A stretch of DNA of 64,000 nt from Microlunatus sp. Gsoil 973 (GTDB taxonomy: Bacteria > Actinomycetota > Actinomycetes > Propionibacteriales > Propionibacteriaceae): positions 2,170,001 to 2,234,000 of the forward strand of contig NZ_CP046122.1 in NCBI RefSeq assembly GCF_009707365.1, written 5' to 3'. Both the position numbers and the translations under genes were made by a program. The notes beneath the pieces were generated by a model that was given only the letters and a program-made list of their open reading frames with translations, did not search any database and was not told the DNA's origin. Below, piece by piece: positions 1 through 8,091 of the stretch (position 1 is its first letter; each line of letters begins with the position of its first letter).

Positions 1-30
1 CGAGCTGTTCTCGGACCGCTCCTCAGCCAT
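1..30 (-). CDS. N-terminus of a leftward gene leaving the window (unknown)
   Basis: An ATG at 28-30 on the minus strand opens a frame that begins MAEERSENSS and runs off the left edge. An AGGAG sits 7 nt upstream of this ATG, which is good ribosome-binding spacing. Only ten codons are visible, so no product can be named. The leader upstream contains a strong intrinsic terminator (84-120), so this gene may be controlled by attenuation. Confidence 0.5.
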   Translation of the reverse strand, partial: MAEERSENSS

Positions 31-83
31 GTCCAAACTCCTGCCTCGGTGGATGTGCCACGTTTTCGGTACACAGCTCCGTA

Positions 84-120
84 CAAACAAAAACCCCCGC
101 CGCCGTTAGGCAGACGAGGG
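84..120 (-). terminator. Rho-independent terminator / attenuator on the minus strand
   Basis: Read leftward, an 8-bp stem (CCCTCGTC at 120-113 with GGCGGGGG at 101-94, two G-T wobbles) encloses a 3-bp GCC/GGC inner stem with a TAAC loop. It is followed directly by TTTTTGTTTG (93-84). It lies about 55 nt upstream of the leftward ATG at 30, a position suited to transcription attenuation rather than gene-end termination. Confidence 0.6.
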
Positions 121-448
121 AGCGCGTCGGTGTGGAGCCTTGCTCAGCCGGCGCGCTTTCTGAGTACGAGAATCGTGGATGCATTACGCACGGACCTAGC
201 GTGCGCCCAACTACCTGGCGATGTCAACTTCTGATACCACCCGTCTTGCTATCTGGTCGCCCGGCAACCGGTCCTCGGCGCGGCCGACTTGCTCGACGTG
301 GCCAGGGTACGGATGGGGACACGCCGGAGCCATCGGTCTTGACGAGCGAGGCGGCCCGCGGATAGACCTGAAGCCTGCCTAGACGTGACGACAGGGATCA
401 ACTGGCCAACGACGTGATCGCCGGCGAAGACGACGAAGCGGAGGATCC
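121..448. other. Intergenic region, leader of both flanking genes
   Basis: I see no convincing protein gene here. On the minus strand a 53-codon frame (184 to 23) spans the terminator and overlaps the start of the leftward gene; it could be a leader peptide, but it has no clear ribosome-binding site. On the plus strand TTGACG (339-344) and TAGACC (363-368), 18 nt apart, make a weak candidate promoter for the sugar transporter operon starting at 449. No tRNA, T-box or RNase P hallmark was found. Confidence 0.3.
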
Positions 449-1526
449 ATGCACCGACGCGGTTCCGGCCGAGGACGGTTCAGGAGATCGTTGCTGTGCC
501 TGTTCCTGGGATTGTGCTGCGTACTGACCGCCTGCGGGGGTCCTGATCCGCGTCCCGGCGTGTCGCTGATCCTCAAGACCCAGACCAATCCCTACTTCGT
601 CGCCATGAAGCAGGCAGCGCAGGCCGAGGCGGCGCGTCAGGGGGATCCGACTGTCGGTGGCCGCCGGAACCCAGGACGGCGACACCCAGAACCAGATCAA
701 CGAGATCTACACCGCGATGGCCCGTGGGGACAAGGGCATCCTGGTGACGAGCAACGGCAATGCGATCAACGCAGCGCTCCGCCAGGCGCAGGAGTCGGGG
801 CTGTATGTCAGTGCGCTGGACACGCCCCTGACTCCCGTCGACACCGCCGACAACACCTTCGCCACCGACAACCACCAGGCCGGCCTGTTGATCGGTAAGT
901 ACGCCGCCGCCCGGCTCAACGGTCAGAAGGCGACGATCGCCATGCTCGACCTGTACAACGACCAGGTGGTCGAGGTGGACACCGCCCGTGATCACGGATT
1001 CCTCGACGGCATGGGCATCCCGAACGATCCCCGGGCGATCAACGGACTGGAACCCAAGTCCGGCCACTACAAGGGCGGCAAGGGCGGCGACTACCGGATC
1101 GTCTGCCATCGACCGACCCAGGGAGCGATCGACGGCGGCCGGCAGGCCATGGAGCAGTGTCTGTCGGCCAATCCGAACATCAACGTCGTCTATGCGATGA
1201 ACGAACCGGCCGGCGAGGGCGCCTATGCCGCACTGCGGGCGGCCGGCAAGGCGGACAAGGTGTTGTTGGTGGTGATCGACGGCAGCTGCGACGGGATCGA
1301 GATGGTGCGCAGCGGTGAGTTCGACGCCGACGCCGTGCAATACCCCGGCAAGATGGCACGGCTCGGTGTCGATGCCGTCGCGAAGATTGCCCGCGGTGGC
1401 GCGCCGCCGCCGAAGAGCAAGGGGAAGGACTTCTACGACACCGGCACTGCCCTTGCCACGGCACATCCGGTGGACGGTGTGGACAGCCAGACACCGGATG
1501 AGGCTGCGAAGAAGTGTTGGGGCTGA
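449..1526 (+). pseudogene. Sugar ABC transporter substrate-binding lipoprotein, frameshifted
   Basis: A ribose/fructose-type periplasmic binding protein (Peripla_BP_4 family) that would deliver a sugar to the permease and ATPase encoded just downstream. It starts at an ATG after GCGGAGGA and has a signal peptide with an LTAC lipobox near residue 30. The first part reads in the 449 frame (TQTNPYFVAMKQAAQAEA). At the G run 640-644 the sensible reading moves to the other frame, continuing IRLSVAAGTQDGDTQNQI and ending at 1526. Removing one G restores a continuous protein of about 358 residues. Either the gene is broken or the extra G is a sequencing error; an intact operon downstream favours the latter. 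Family identity is secure, the exact sugar unknown. Confidence 0.8.
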
Positions 1527-1598
1527 CGACCGGCCCGCAGAGCAGAGCCATTCACAGCTGACGCGTTCTGAGGACGTGCGGCGGCGGAGAGGAAGCCG

Positions 1599-2621
1599 AT
1601 GACCACCCAGGTAGAGAATCCGGCCAGCGTGGAGGATCTGCTGAGCCGGAGGCGCAGCCCGCTGGAACGCATCCAGCATCTGCTGCACGGCAGTCCGGCG
1701 CTGAGCCCGTTGATCGTGTTGATCGTCGCGATCATCGTCTTCGGCATCGTTTCCGAGGGCTTCCTGCGGCCCCAGGCACTGTCCCTGCTGGTGCAGCAGA
1801 TGGCAGTCGTCGGCGCGCTGGCCGCGGGCCAGACCTTGATCATCCTGACCGCCGGTGTCGATCTTTCCATCGGCATGGCGATGGTGCTCGCCTCGCTGGT
1901 GATGGCCAAACTCAGCTTCGACGGGGTGCCGGGCGTGATCGCGTTGTTGATCGGCTTCGCGGTCGCGGTCGCCACCGGCCTGTTGAACGGGTTCCTGGTG
2001 ACGCGCATCAACCTGCCGCCGTTCATCGTCACGCTCGGCACGTTCTCGATCTTCACTGCGATCTCACTGCTGTACGCCCAGGGCCAGACAGTCACCCTGA
2101 ATCCCGACGCCTTCCTGCTGGTGACCGGGACCAGTCTGCGGCTGGGACCGGTCAGCGTCACCTGGGGTGTCCTGCTGATGCTGTTGTTGTTCCTCGTCCT
2201 GGGCTTCGCCTTACGCACGTCGGCCTGGGGACGCCATCTGTACGCCACCGGTGACGACCGGGAGGCGGCCCAACTGGCCGGCATCGCGACTCGGCGTGTG
2301 TTGTTCAGTGCCTATCTGGTGGCCGGCATCTGCGTCGGCGTCGCCGCCTGGATCGTCTGCGGGCGGGTCGGCGGTGCGGACCCCAACGCCGGTCTGAACT
2401 ACAACCTGTTGTCGATCACCGCCGTGGTCATCGGTGGCACCAGTCTCTTCGGCGGCCGCGGTTCGGTGGTCGGCACCCTGATCGGTGCGTTGATCGTGCA
2501 GACGTTCAACAGCGGCCTCGCCCTCGCCGGCGTCGACCCGAACTACCAGGTGCTGGCGACGGGCATTCTGGTCATCCTCGCTGTTGCCATCGATCAGTGG
2601 ATCAGGAGAGTGAAGGGCTGA
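1599..2621 (+). CDS. Sugar ABC transporter permease (RbsC/FrcC type)
   Basis: A 340-residue inner-membrane permease of the BPD_transp_2 family that forms the sugar channel. About 8-10 hydrophobic segments follow a cytoplasmic N-terminus of roughly 40 residues. The family-typical VGALAAGQTLIILTAGVDLS lies near residue 70, and the C-terminal GGTSLFGGRGSVVGTLIGAL segment that contacts the ATPase near residue 270. It lies 72 bp after the binding-protein gene and overlaps the ATPase start by one base (TGATG), so translation is probably coupled. The architecture is that of CUT2 importers for monosaccharides; the substrate cannot be read from sequence. Confidence 0.92.
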   Translation: MTTQVENPASVEDLLSRRRSPLERIQHLLHGSPALSPLIVLIVAIIVFGIVSEGFLRPQALSLLVQQMAVVGALAAGQTLIILTAGVDLSIGMAMVLASLVMAKLSFDGVPGVIALLIGFAVAVATGLLNGFLVTRINLPPFIVTLGTFSIFTAISLLYAQGQTVTLNPDAFLLVTGTSLRLGPVSVTWGVLLMLLLFLVLGFALRTSAWGRHLYATGDDREAAQLAGIATRRVLFSAYLVAGICVGVAAWIVCGRVGGADPNAGLNYNLLSITAVVIGGTSLFGGRGSVVGTLIGALIVQTFNSGLALAGVDPNYQVLATGILVILAVAIDQWIRRVKG

Positions 2622-3445
2622 TGAACACAGCAACCGCTCCCGAAGAACAACGCGCGGCCACGGACGAACGCCCGGTCCTCGAGGCGTCCGGGCTGGTCAA
2701 GCTGTTCGGCCGGGTGGTCGGCCTCCGCGGGGTCGACCTGCGCCTGTATCCCGGTGAGGTGTTGGCCGTGATCGGCGACAACGGTGCCGGCAAGTCCACC
2801 TTGATCAAGTGCCTGTCCGGTGCCCTGCAGCCGGACCAGGGAACGATCATGATCGACGGTCGCCCGGCGCGTTTCAGCAGCCCCCAGGATGCGCGCGCGG
2901 CAGGGATCGAGACCGTCTACCAGAACCTCGCCGTGGCGCCGGCTCTCGACGTGACCAGCAACCTGTTCCTGGCGCGGGAGATCCGCCGTCCGGGGGTGTT
3001 GGGTTCGGTGTTCCGGATGGTCGATCGCCGGGCGATGCGCGAGCACGCCCAGCAGTTCATCTCCGAACTCGGCATCACCACCCTGCAGAACATCGACCAG
3101 GCGGTCGAGACGCTGTCCGGTGGTCAGCGCCAGGTCGTTGCGGTGGCGCGGGCGGCCGCCTTCGGCAGCAAGGTGGTCATCCTGGACGAACCGACCGCCG
3201 CGCTCGGCGTCCGGGAGACGGGTCAGGTGCTGAAACTGGTCCGGGACCTGCGGGACCGTGGGCTGGCCGTGATCCTGATCAGTCACAACATGCCGAATGT
3301 CTTCGAAACCGCCGACCGGATCCACATCCAGCGCCTCGGCGGCGTCGCCGGCGTCATCACCCCGCAGAGCCACAGCATGGAGGAGGCGGTTGCGATCATG
3401 ACCGGTGCGCGGACCCTCGAGCCCGACGAACAGACCCTCCGCTGA
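2621..3445 (+). CDS. Sugar ABC transporter ATP-binding protein
   Basis: A 274-residue single-domain ATPase that powers the importer. Visible are Walker A GDNGAGKS (about residue 53), the Q-loop region YQNLAVAP, signature LSGGQRQ, Walker B VVILDEPTA and H-loop ISHN. CUT2 ATPases such as RbsA usually have two fused domains (about 500 residues). This is the short FrcA-like form with one complete domain, so it would act as a homodimer. The start at 2621 overlaps the permease stop; the frame is open further upstream, but the short intergenic arrangement favours this ATG. It is followed after 10 bp by a stress-protein gene on the same strand. Confidence 0.92.
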   Translation: MNTATAPEEQRAATDERPVLEASGLVKLFGRVVGLRGVDLRLYPGEVLAVIGDNGAGKSTLIKCLSGALQPDQGTIMIDGRPARFSSPQDARAAGIETVYQNLAVAPALDVTSNLFLAREIRRPGVLGSVFRMVDRRAMREHAQQFISELGITTLQNIDQAVETLSGGQRQVVAVARAAAFGSKVVILDEPTAALGVRETGQVLKLVRDLRDRGLAVILISHNMPNVFETADRIHIQRLGGVAGVITPQSHSMEEAVAIMTGARTLEPDEQTLR

Positions 3446-3455
3446 CGGGAAGCAG

Positions 3456-3863
3456 ATGATCATCATCGTCGGCTACATCCCCAGTCCGGAAGGTTCGGCC
3501 GCCTTCGAACAAGCCCGCGAACTGGCGCGCGGCGGGCACGATCTGGTGGTGATCAACACCGGTCACCACGGGAACAACGCTCATCCGAACTTCGCCTCGG
3601 CGCAGGATCTCGATGCCGTCGACGCGGAACTCACTGAGGCGGGGATCAACCACGAGATCCGCCAGCCCGCCGGGCGGACATCGGCCGCCGAAGTGATCCT
3701 CGCGGCAGCCGACGAGCTCGACGCCGGCCTGATCGTCATCGGGCTGCGTCGCCGCAGCCCGGTGGGAAAGATCATCTCCGGCAGTACGGCCCAGGCGATC
3801 CTGGTCGACGCCCGCTGCCCTGTGCTGTCGGTCAAACCTGGGCAAGCCGTCCTCAAGCCGTAG
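3456..3863 (+). CDS. Universal stress protein family protein
   Basis: A 135-residue UspA-fold protein, starting MIIIVGYIPSPEGSAAF. It carries the family C-terminal nucleotide-binding pattern in degenerate form (GLRRRSPVGKIISGSTAQAI, like G-x2-G-x9-G-S/T). It is the last gene of the transporter operon, 10 bp after the ATPase, with a GACGGGAAG purine stretch before the ATG at 3456. Such proteins bind ATP or AMP and modulate stress responses. Its presence in a sugar-import operon suggests a link between substrate uptake and physiology, but no partner can be named. An upstream in-frame start at 3405 would overlap the ATPase by 41 bp and is less likely. Confidence 0.85.
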   Translation: MIIIVGYIPSPEGSAAFEQARELARGGHDLVVINTGHHGNNAHPNFASAQDLDAVDAELTEAGINHEIRQPAGRTSAAEVILAAADELDAGLIVIGLRRRSPVGKIISGSTAQAILVDARCPVLSVKPGQAVLKP

Positions 3864-3928
3864 CCCGCCGCCGGCATGCCGTGGCCATGGCCGAGGCTGC
3901 CTGATGCCGGATCTCGGGACCCCGGCGG

Positions 3929-3934
3929 TAGGTT
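3929..3934 (+). promoter_or_regulatory. -10 box of a leaderless promoter
   Basis: TAGGTT matches the actinobacterial TANNNT -10 element and ends 6 nt before the ATG at 3941, so the transcript would begin at or next to the start codon. This supports 3941 over the in-frame start at 3935. Confidence 0.5.
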
Positions 3935-3940
3935 GTGATC

Positions 3941-4816
3941 ATGGAATACACGACGCTCGGTGGCACCGGTGCCACCGTCAGTCGGCTTGGCTTCGGCGGT
4001 GCGACGCTCGGATTGGCCAACTACGTCGAGGAATTCGACCCCGCCGACGCCGCGACCCATGCGCGGTCGGTATCGGCCATCGAGACCGCGTTGGACGCCG
4101 GTGTGAACTATTTCGACACCGCCCCCGGCTACGGCGCCGGGATCAGCGAGCGGGTCTTCGGCGAGGCGCTCCAGGGTGTGACCACCGTCGGTGATCACCG
4201 GCTGTTCGTCGCCACCAAGGTGTCACCCCAGACGGCCCCCGATGATCTTCGGGTATCGTTGGAGAGCAGCCTGGAGCGGCTCCGGCGTGACCGGATCGAG
4301 TTGCTGCAGCTGCACGGATCGTCCTACAGCACCGAGGACGTCGACCGGCTGCTGCGCCCGGGCGGCCTGGTCGAGCAGTTGGTCGCGGCCCGCGACGAGG
4401 GGCTGATCGGGGCGGTCGGATTCACCTCGGAGGACACCAACGACGGCGTCTACCGGCTGATCCGCAGCGGTGCGTTCGACGCCGTGCAGCTGTGCTACAA
4501 CCTGATCTACCAGCATCCCTACGATCCGTCCCGACCGTACGGGTCGATGATCGTTGCCGAAGACCGCGGGCTGGGCATCATCACCATGCGGACCTCGACA
4601 TCGGGCATCTTCCAGCGTTGGGTGCAGGCGGTCAACCCGAACAACACCTTCGACTACACGCCCGCACTGATCCAATTCGTGCTGTCCAATCCCCTGGTCG
4701 ACGTCGCACTGGTCGGGATGCGCACACCTGACGAGGTCCGGGCGAACGTCGCACTGGTGAACGACAGATCCGGCCGAATCGATCTCGGCCGGATGCACGA
4801 ACGCTACGTCCGCTGA
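3941..4816 (+). CDS. Aldo/keto reductase (sugar dehydrogenase-like)
   Basis: A 291-residue TIM-barrel NAD(P)-dependent oxidoreductase. It begins MEYTTLGGTGATVSRLGFGG, typical of the D-threo-aldose/L-fucose/galactose dehydrogenase branch. The catalytic tetrad is recognisable: Asp and Tyr in NYFDTAPGYG (about residues 50-60), Lys in VATKVS and His in LLQLHGSS. It follows the sugar-transporter operon, and its stop codon abuts that of the convergent dehydratase with no spacer (4816/4817). Together they suggest oxidation of an imported sugar to a lactone or aldonate and then dehydration. The substrate assignment is inference. Confidence 0.88.
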   Translation: MEYTTLGGTGATVSRLGFGGATLGLANYVEEFDPADAATHARSVSAIETALDAGVNYFDTAPGYGAGISERVFGEALQGVTTVGDHRLFVATKVSPQTAPDDLRVSLESSLERLRRDRIELLQLHGSSYSTEDVDRLLRPGGLVEQLVAARDEGLIGAVGFTSEDTNDGVYRLIRSGAFDAVQLCYNLIYQHPYDPSRPYGSMIVAEDRGLGIITMRTSTSGIFQRWVQAVNPNNTFDYTPALIQFVLSNPLVDVALVGMRTPDEVRANVALVNDRSGRIDLGRMHERYVR

Positions 4817-6004
4817 TCAGCGACGCAGCAGCTCGCGCCCGGTGATCTTGGACTCGTCCAGTTCGATCCCGAAGCCGGGCCGCCGAGGCAGCGCGAAGGA
4901 GCCGCCCTCCGGGACCAGCGGATGCTTCTCGAAATGGTGCCGGTTGGGCATGATCCGATAGAGATACTCCACCTTCGGGCAGGTGGCCGGGCTCTGGCTC
5001 GCGACAACGTGCAACGCGGCGTGCAGCCCGTGGCCGTGCGGGATCACCGGCACGGTGAACGAATCCGCGAGCGCACAGATCCTGACCAGTTCGGTGACTC
5101 CCCCACACCATTCCGGATCGCATTGCAGGATTGACAGCGCACCGGACTGCAGGAACGGCAGCACGTCGGGCCGGTCGTAGAGGTGTTCGCCGGCACTGAG
5201 CGGCTGACCGGTGCTGCGGTGCAGTTCGACGAACGCATCCACCCGGTTCGGCAGGAAAACTTCCTCCAGCCAGGTCGGACGCAGATCACGGACCCGTTCG
5301 ATCCAGGCCCTGGCGAACGCCAGATCCCAGCCCATGAAGGCATCGAACATGATCGGAAAGTCCGGGCCGACGGTCTGCCGGACGGCCCGCGCCAGTTCCA
5401 CGGTGCGGCTCAGGCCGTCCGGCCCGTCGCCCGGACCGTCGGCGAAGAACCACTTCTGCCCGTCGAATCCGGCGGCCTTCAGCTCGGCCGCCGTTGCGGC
5501 GACCGTCTCAGGTTCCAGCGAGGTTCCCAGCGTGCTGACGTAGGCCGGGATCCGGTCCCGCGACGCGCCACCGAGCAGCTGCCACACCGGGGCCTCGTAC
5601 ACCTTGCCGCGGAGGTCCCACAGCGCGTTGTCGATGGCGCTGATGGCGATCTTGAGATGGCCGTGTCGGGCATGCCGGTCGAGCCGTTCCAGCTTGTCCC
5701 AGATGATGGTGCCGGCCAGCGCATCCTGGCCGACCAGGAAGTCGGCGTAGCGGTCAAGGATCGGCCAGGCGGCCTCGTAGTCGATCGGGCCGTAGTAGCC
5801 GCTGATCCCGTGGTCCGTGCTGATCCTCAGGTAGAGCGAGCTGAGCTCGGCGGGCCGGTCTGCCGGCGGCTGCTGCATCGGCGGCCGGTGCTCGGGATAC
5901 AGCGTGATCGGCCGGACCTGCTTCTGCCGGCCACCCTCCGGCGGTTCGGGATGAGCTCCGGTCACAACCTCGATGTCAACGGCGGTGATCTTGATCGTAC
6001 GCAA
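4817..6004 (-). CDS. Mandelate racemase/muconate lactonizing enzyme family, L-rhamnonate dehydratase-like
   Basis: A 395-residue enolase-superfamily enzyme expected to dehydrate a sugar acid using Mg2+. Recognisable are AISAIDNALWDLRGK (end of the capping domain), metal ligands in FDAFMGWD, WLEEVF and SAGEHLYD, then QCDPEWCGGVTELVRI and the catalytic-loop PHGHGLHAALHV. The last two resemble the rhamnonate dehydratase subgroup (DVGWCGGLTTLVEIAAIA, PHG...H), as does the C-terminal RPGFGIELDES. The start is a TTG at 6004 preceded by AGAGGGG. The gene is convergent with the aldo/keto reductase. Exact substrate (rhamnonate, fuconate or another) is undecided. Confidence 0.85.
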   Translation of the reverse strand: MRTIKITAVDIEVVTGAHPEPPEGGRQKQVRPITLYPEHRPPMQQPPADRPAELSSLYLRISTDHGISGYYGPIDYEAAWPILDRYADFLVGQDALAGTIIWDKLERLDRHARHGHLKIAISAIDNALWDLRGKVYEAPVWQLLGGASRDRIPAYVSTLGTSLEPETVAATAAELKAAGFDGQKWFFADGPGDGPDGLSRTVELARAVRQTVGPDFPIMFDAFMGWDLAFARAWIERVRDLRPTWLEEVFLPNRVDAFVELHRSTGQPLSAGEHLYDRPDVLPFLQSGALSILQCDPEWCGGVTELVRICALADSFTVPVIPHGHGLHAALHVVASQSPATCPKVEYLYRIMPNRHHFEKHPLVPEGGSFALPRRPGFGIELDESKITGRELLRR

Positions 6005-6050
6005 GCCAGCAGCCCCTCTCCGATTCAGGCGATGTGATCAAACCTGTTGA

Positions 6051-7229
6051 TCATCCGGCGACGGCCCTGGCCAGCGGGGACGGGAATCTCGGCATCACGA
6101 TCTTTCCGTCCAGCCAGGCGGTGAGCCGCTCAGCCTCGGCATTCACCATAGCCTCCGCGCCGCGGCCGATGTCCTCCAGGTGGTGGACGACGACGACCCC
6201 GTCCGGTTCCTGCCACCAGCCGCCGACGATCCGGCCCTCGCACCAGATGGTCGGACCGGCGTTGCCGTTGCTGTCGTAGACGAGCTTCTTGTGATCTCCG
6301 AGATACCAGGACCGGTCGGTCCAGCCCATCGGCGTCGGGTCCAGGGCGGGGAGCAGTGCAATCCACGGCTCGACCGGGTGATCCTCCAGAACCTCGTCAA
6401 GATCATCGCCGAGCAGATAACCGGTCACGCCGTCAAGGTCGACTTCGACGAGGTCGAGTTCGGCCAGCGAGCGTTTGACCGCGGCAACCGTCGACCCGAG
6501 CCACCATCTGATGTCCTGTGCAGTGCCGGGTCCGAAGGCGCTGAGCCAGCGACGGACCATCCGCCGATGAGCGACAGCAGCCTCGGTGGGTTCCCAGCCA
6601 GCTCCCAGCCACGACTCCATGGTCGTCCACCGCGGACGCGAGGTGTACCAGGCGCCCCGATTCGTCGCCCGCACCACCCTCCCCTCCGCCGACAGGATGG
6701 TCAAGATCCGCGGCGCGATCGGTTGTTCGGCCGACCACTTGCCGCTGCCGGAACGGACGGTGCGCTGCAGGATCGGCAACTCGTCCCTGAGTTCGGTCGA
6801 GGTGGCTTCACGGCCGTCGGCCAGCGCATCCAGCACCGCCGCCCTGGCCCGGCGCAGCCAGCGTGCCCCGTCCGAGGCCACGCCGCTCTCCTCGATCAGT
6901 TTGATCATCTTGCGCGACTCGGATCCGGCCACCCGCTCGCCCGCCGCCGGTTGCACATCACAAAGCTGGTCGCTGTCGATCACGAAGAGCGTGCGGCGCA
7001 TGGCCAACTGCTTGATCAGCGAGCGCTCCTGATACAGCGCCCGATCAAGATCGGTGATGACGAAGCCCGGAATCCTGGCACGGGCGGACAGATAGACGGT
7101 CGCCGGGTCCGTGGCGTGCAGACAGACCAGATCCCGGGTCAATGCGCCGACATCGCCCGGCGGTAGCCCGACCAATCGTTGCCGTCGGGCCAGTTGTGAC
7201 CTGCGCTGCTGCACACTGATCCGTTGCAT
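6051..7229 (-). CDS. Winged-helix DNA-binding domain protein, AlkZ-like
   Basis: A 392-residue member of the HTH_42/AlkZ family of tandem winged-helix proteins, some of which are DNA glycosylases that unhook crosslinks. N-terminal features are QRISVQQRRSQLARRQRL, LVCLHATDPATVYLSARARI and AMRRTLFVIDSDQL; later WWLGSTVAAVKRSL and the C-terminal GRIVGGWWQEPDGVVVVHHL. The classic AlkZ Gln-x-Gln pattern is not obvious at the family position (HATDPA here), so glycosylase activity should not be assumed. I chose the ATG at 7229 over the in-frame GTG at 7253. It follows the sugar operon on the same strand with a 33-bp gap but is probably functionally separate. Confidence 0.8.
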   Translation of the reverse strand: MQRISVQQRRSQLARRQRLVGLPPGDVGALTRDLVCLHATDPATVYLSARARIPGFVITDLDRALYQERSLIKQLAMRRTLFVIDSDQLCDVQPAAGERVAGSESRKMIKLIEESGVASDGARWLRRARAAVLDALADGREATSTELRDELPILQRTVRSGSGKWSAEQPIAPRILTILSAEGRVVRATNRGAWYTSRPRWTTMESWLGAGWEPTEAAVAHRRMVRRWLSAFGPGTAQDIRWWLGSTVAAVKRSLAELDLVEVDLDGVTGYLLGDDLDEVLEDHPVEPWIALLPALDPTPMGWTDRSWYLGDHKKLVYDSNGNAGPTIWCEGRIVGGWWQEPDGVVVVHHLEDIGRGAEAMVNAEAERLTAWLDGKIVMPRFPSPLARAVAG

Positions 7230-7262
7230 GCCCGCATCCTGCCAAAGCGGCACCTGGTTCGG

Positions 7263-8072
7263 TCACCGGGCAGACAGCCGCACCGACCACCGGAATGTGC
7301 CCGACGGACCGACCACCGGACAGCTGCCCTCGCGCGCCGACGCCAGGTCGGCTGCCCGACCGACCATCGGTTCGATGCCGATCGACCGGTACGGCGATTG
7401 TGGCGGCCAGCCGCCGAGATTCCGCCAGACCATCAGGGAGCACAGCTCGGGCGATTCGGCACAGTCCCACTCCAGCTCCAGCCGATCGTCGCCGTCGATG
7501 ATCACCGCCCGCCTGACGTCGGGCACAATGGCGCAGACGGCGGTGCCGTCAGCCGCACTCAGTCGATCAAGCCCGGACGGCCACCACCGCTCGGGATCCA
7601 AGTCGTCGAGAACGGTCATCCGTTTCGCGTCCGGAATGTCGAGCACCGCCCGGCTGCTCACCGCGAGCAACGCATGCAGGGCGTGCAGGAATGATGTTCC
7701 GGGTCGGCCGTCGATTCGATAGGTGATCTCCGGCGCCGGACCGTCCGCGATGGTGCGCCGGAGTGTGCCGTTGCCCGGGATGTCGACCGCAGCAGAACGG
7801 TTCGTACCCGACCATGGCCGGGACCAGGCGTCGCCGTGATCGGGCAATCCACGAATCGTCGGAAAACACTCCTCGGCGCCGCCGGCATCGATGAAGGCCG
7901 CGCCGGGCCGGGCACGATGGCGCTCCGCGGCCGGTACCAGCGGGTTCTGCCACAGCCACTCGCGGTCCCCGGCCCGCCAGGAGGTCCAACGCCCACCGTG
8001 GCCGAGATCGACCTGCCAGTCGAGAGGCAGGCAGCCGCGATTGATCACCTCGCTCCGTCCGCGCCGTCCCAT
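7263..8072 (-). CDS. Aldose 1-epimerase-like (galactose mutarotase-like) protein
   Basis: A 269-residue protein of the galactose-mutarotase-like superfamily: INRGCLPLDWQVDLGHGGRW, WLWQNPLVP, DAGGAEECFPTIRGLPDHGD, then HALHALLAVS. The AEECFPT segment matches the sugar-binding region of aldose epimerase-like proteins. It is the last gene of the AraC-linked sugar operon, 19 bp after the second permease. It lacks a signal peptide, so it would act in the cytosol on imported sugar, perhaps interconverting anomers. Which catalytic residues are conserved cannot be judged without alignment. Confidence 0.75.
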   Translation of the reverse strand: MGRRGRSEVINRGCLPLDWQVDLGHGGRWTSWRAGDREWLWQNPLVPAAERHRARPGAAFIDAGGAEECFPTIRGLPDHGDAWSRPWSGTNRSAAVDIPGNGTLRRTIADGPAPEITYRIDGRPGTSFLHALHALLAVSSRAVLDIPDAKRMTVLDDLDPERWWPSGLDRLSAADGTAVCAIVPDVRRAVIIDGDDRLELEWDCAESPELCSLMVWRNLGGWPPQSPYRSIGIEPMVGRAADLASAREGSCPVVGPSGTFRWSVRLSAR

Positions 8073-8091
8073 GCGGCGCCGGGCCGGTCTG

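Noticed and set aside
121-250. T-box riboswitch on the minus strand (GGGTGGTATC)
   Set aside because: The match is partial and lies about 110 nt from the terminator, so it cannot form the usual antiterminator.
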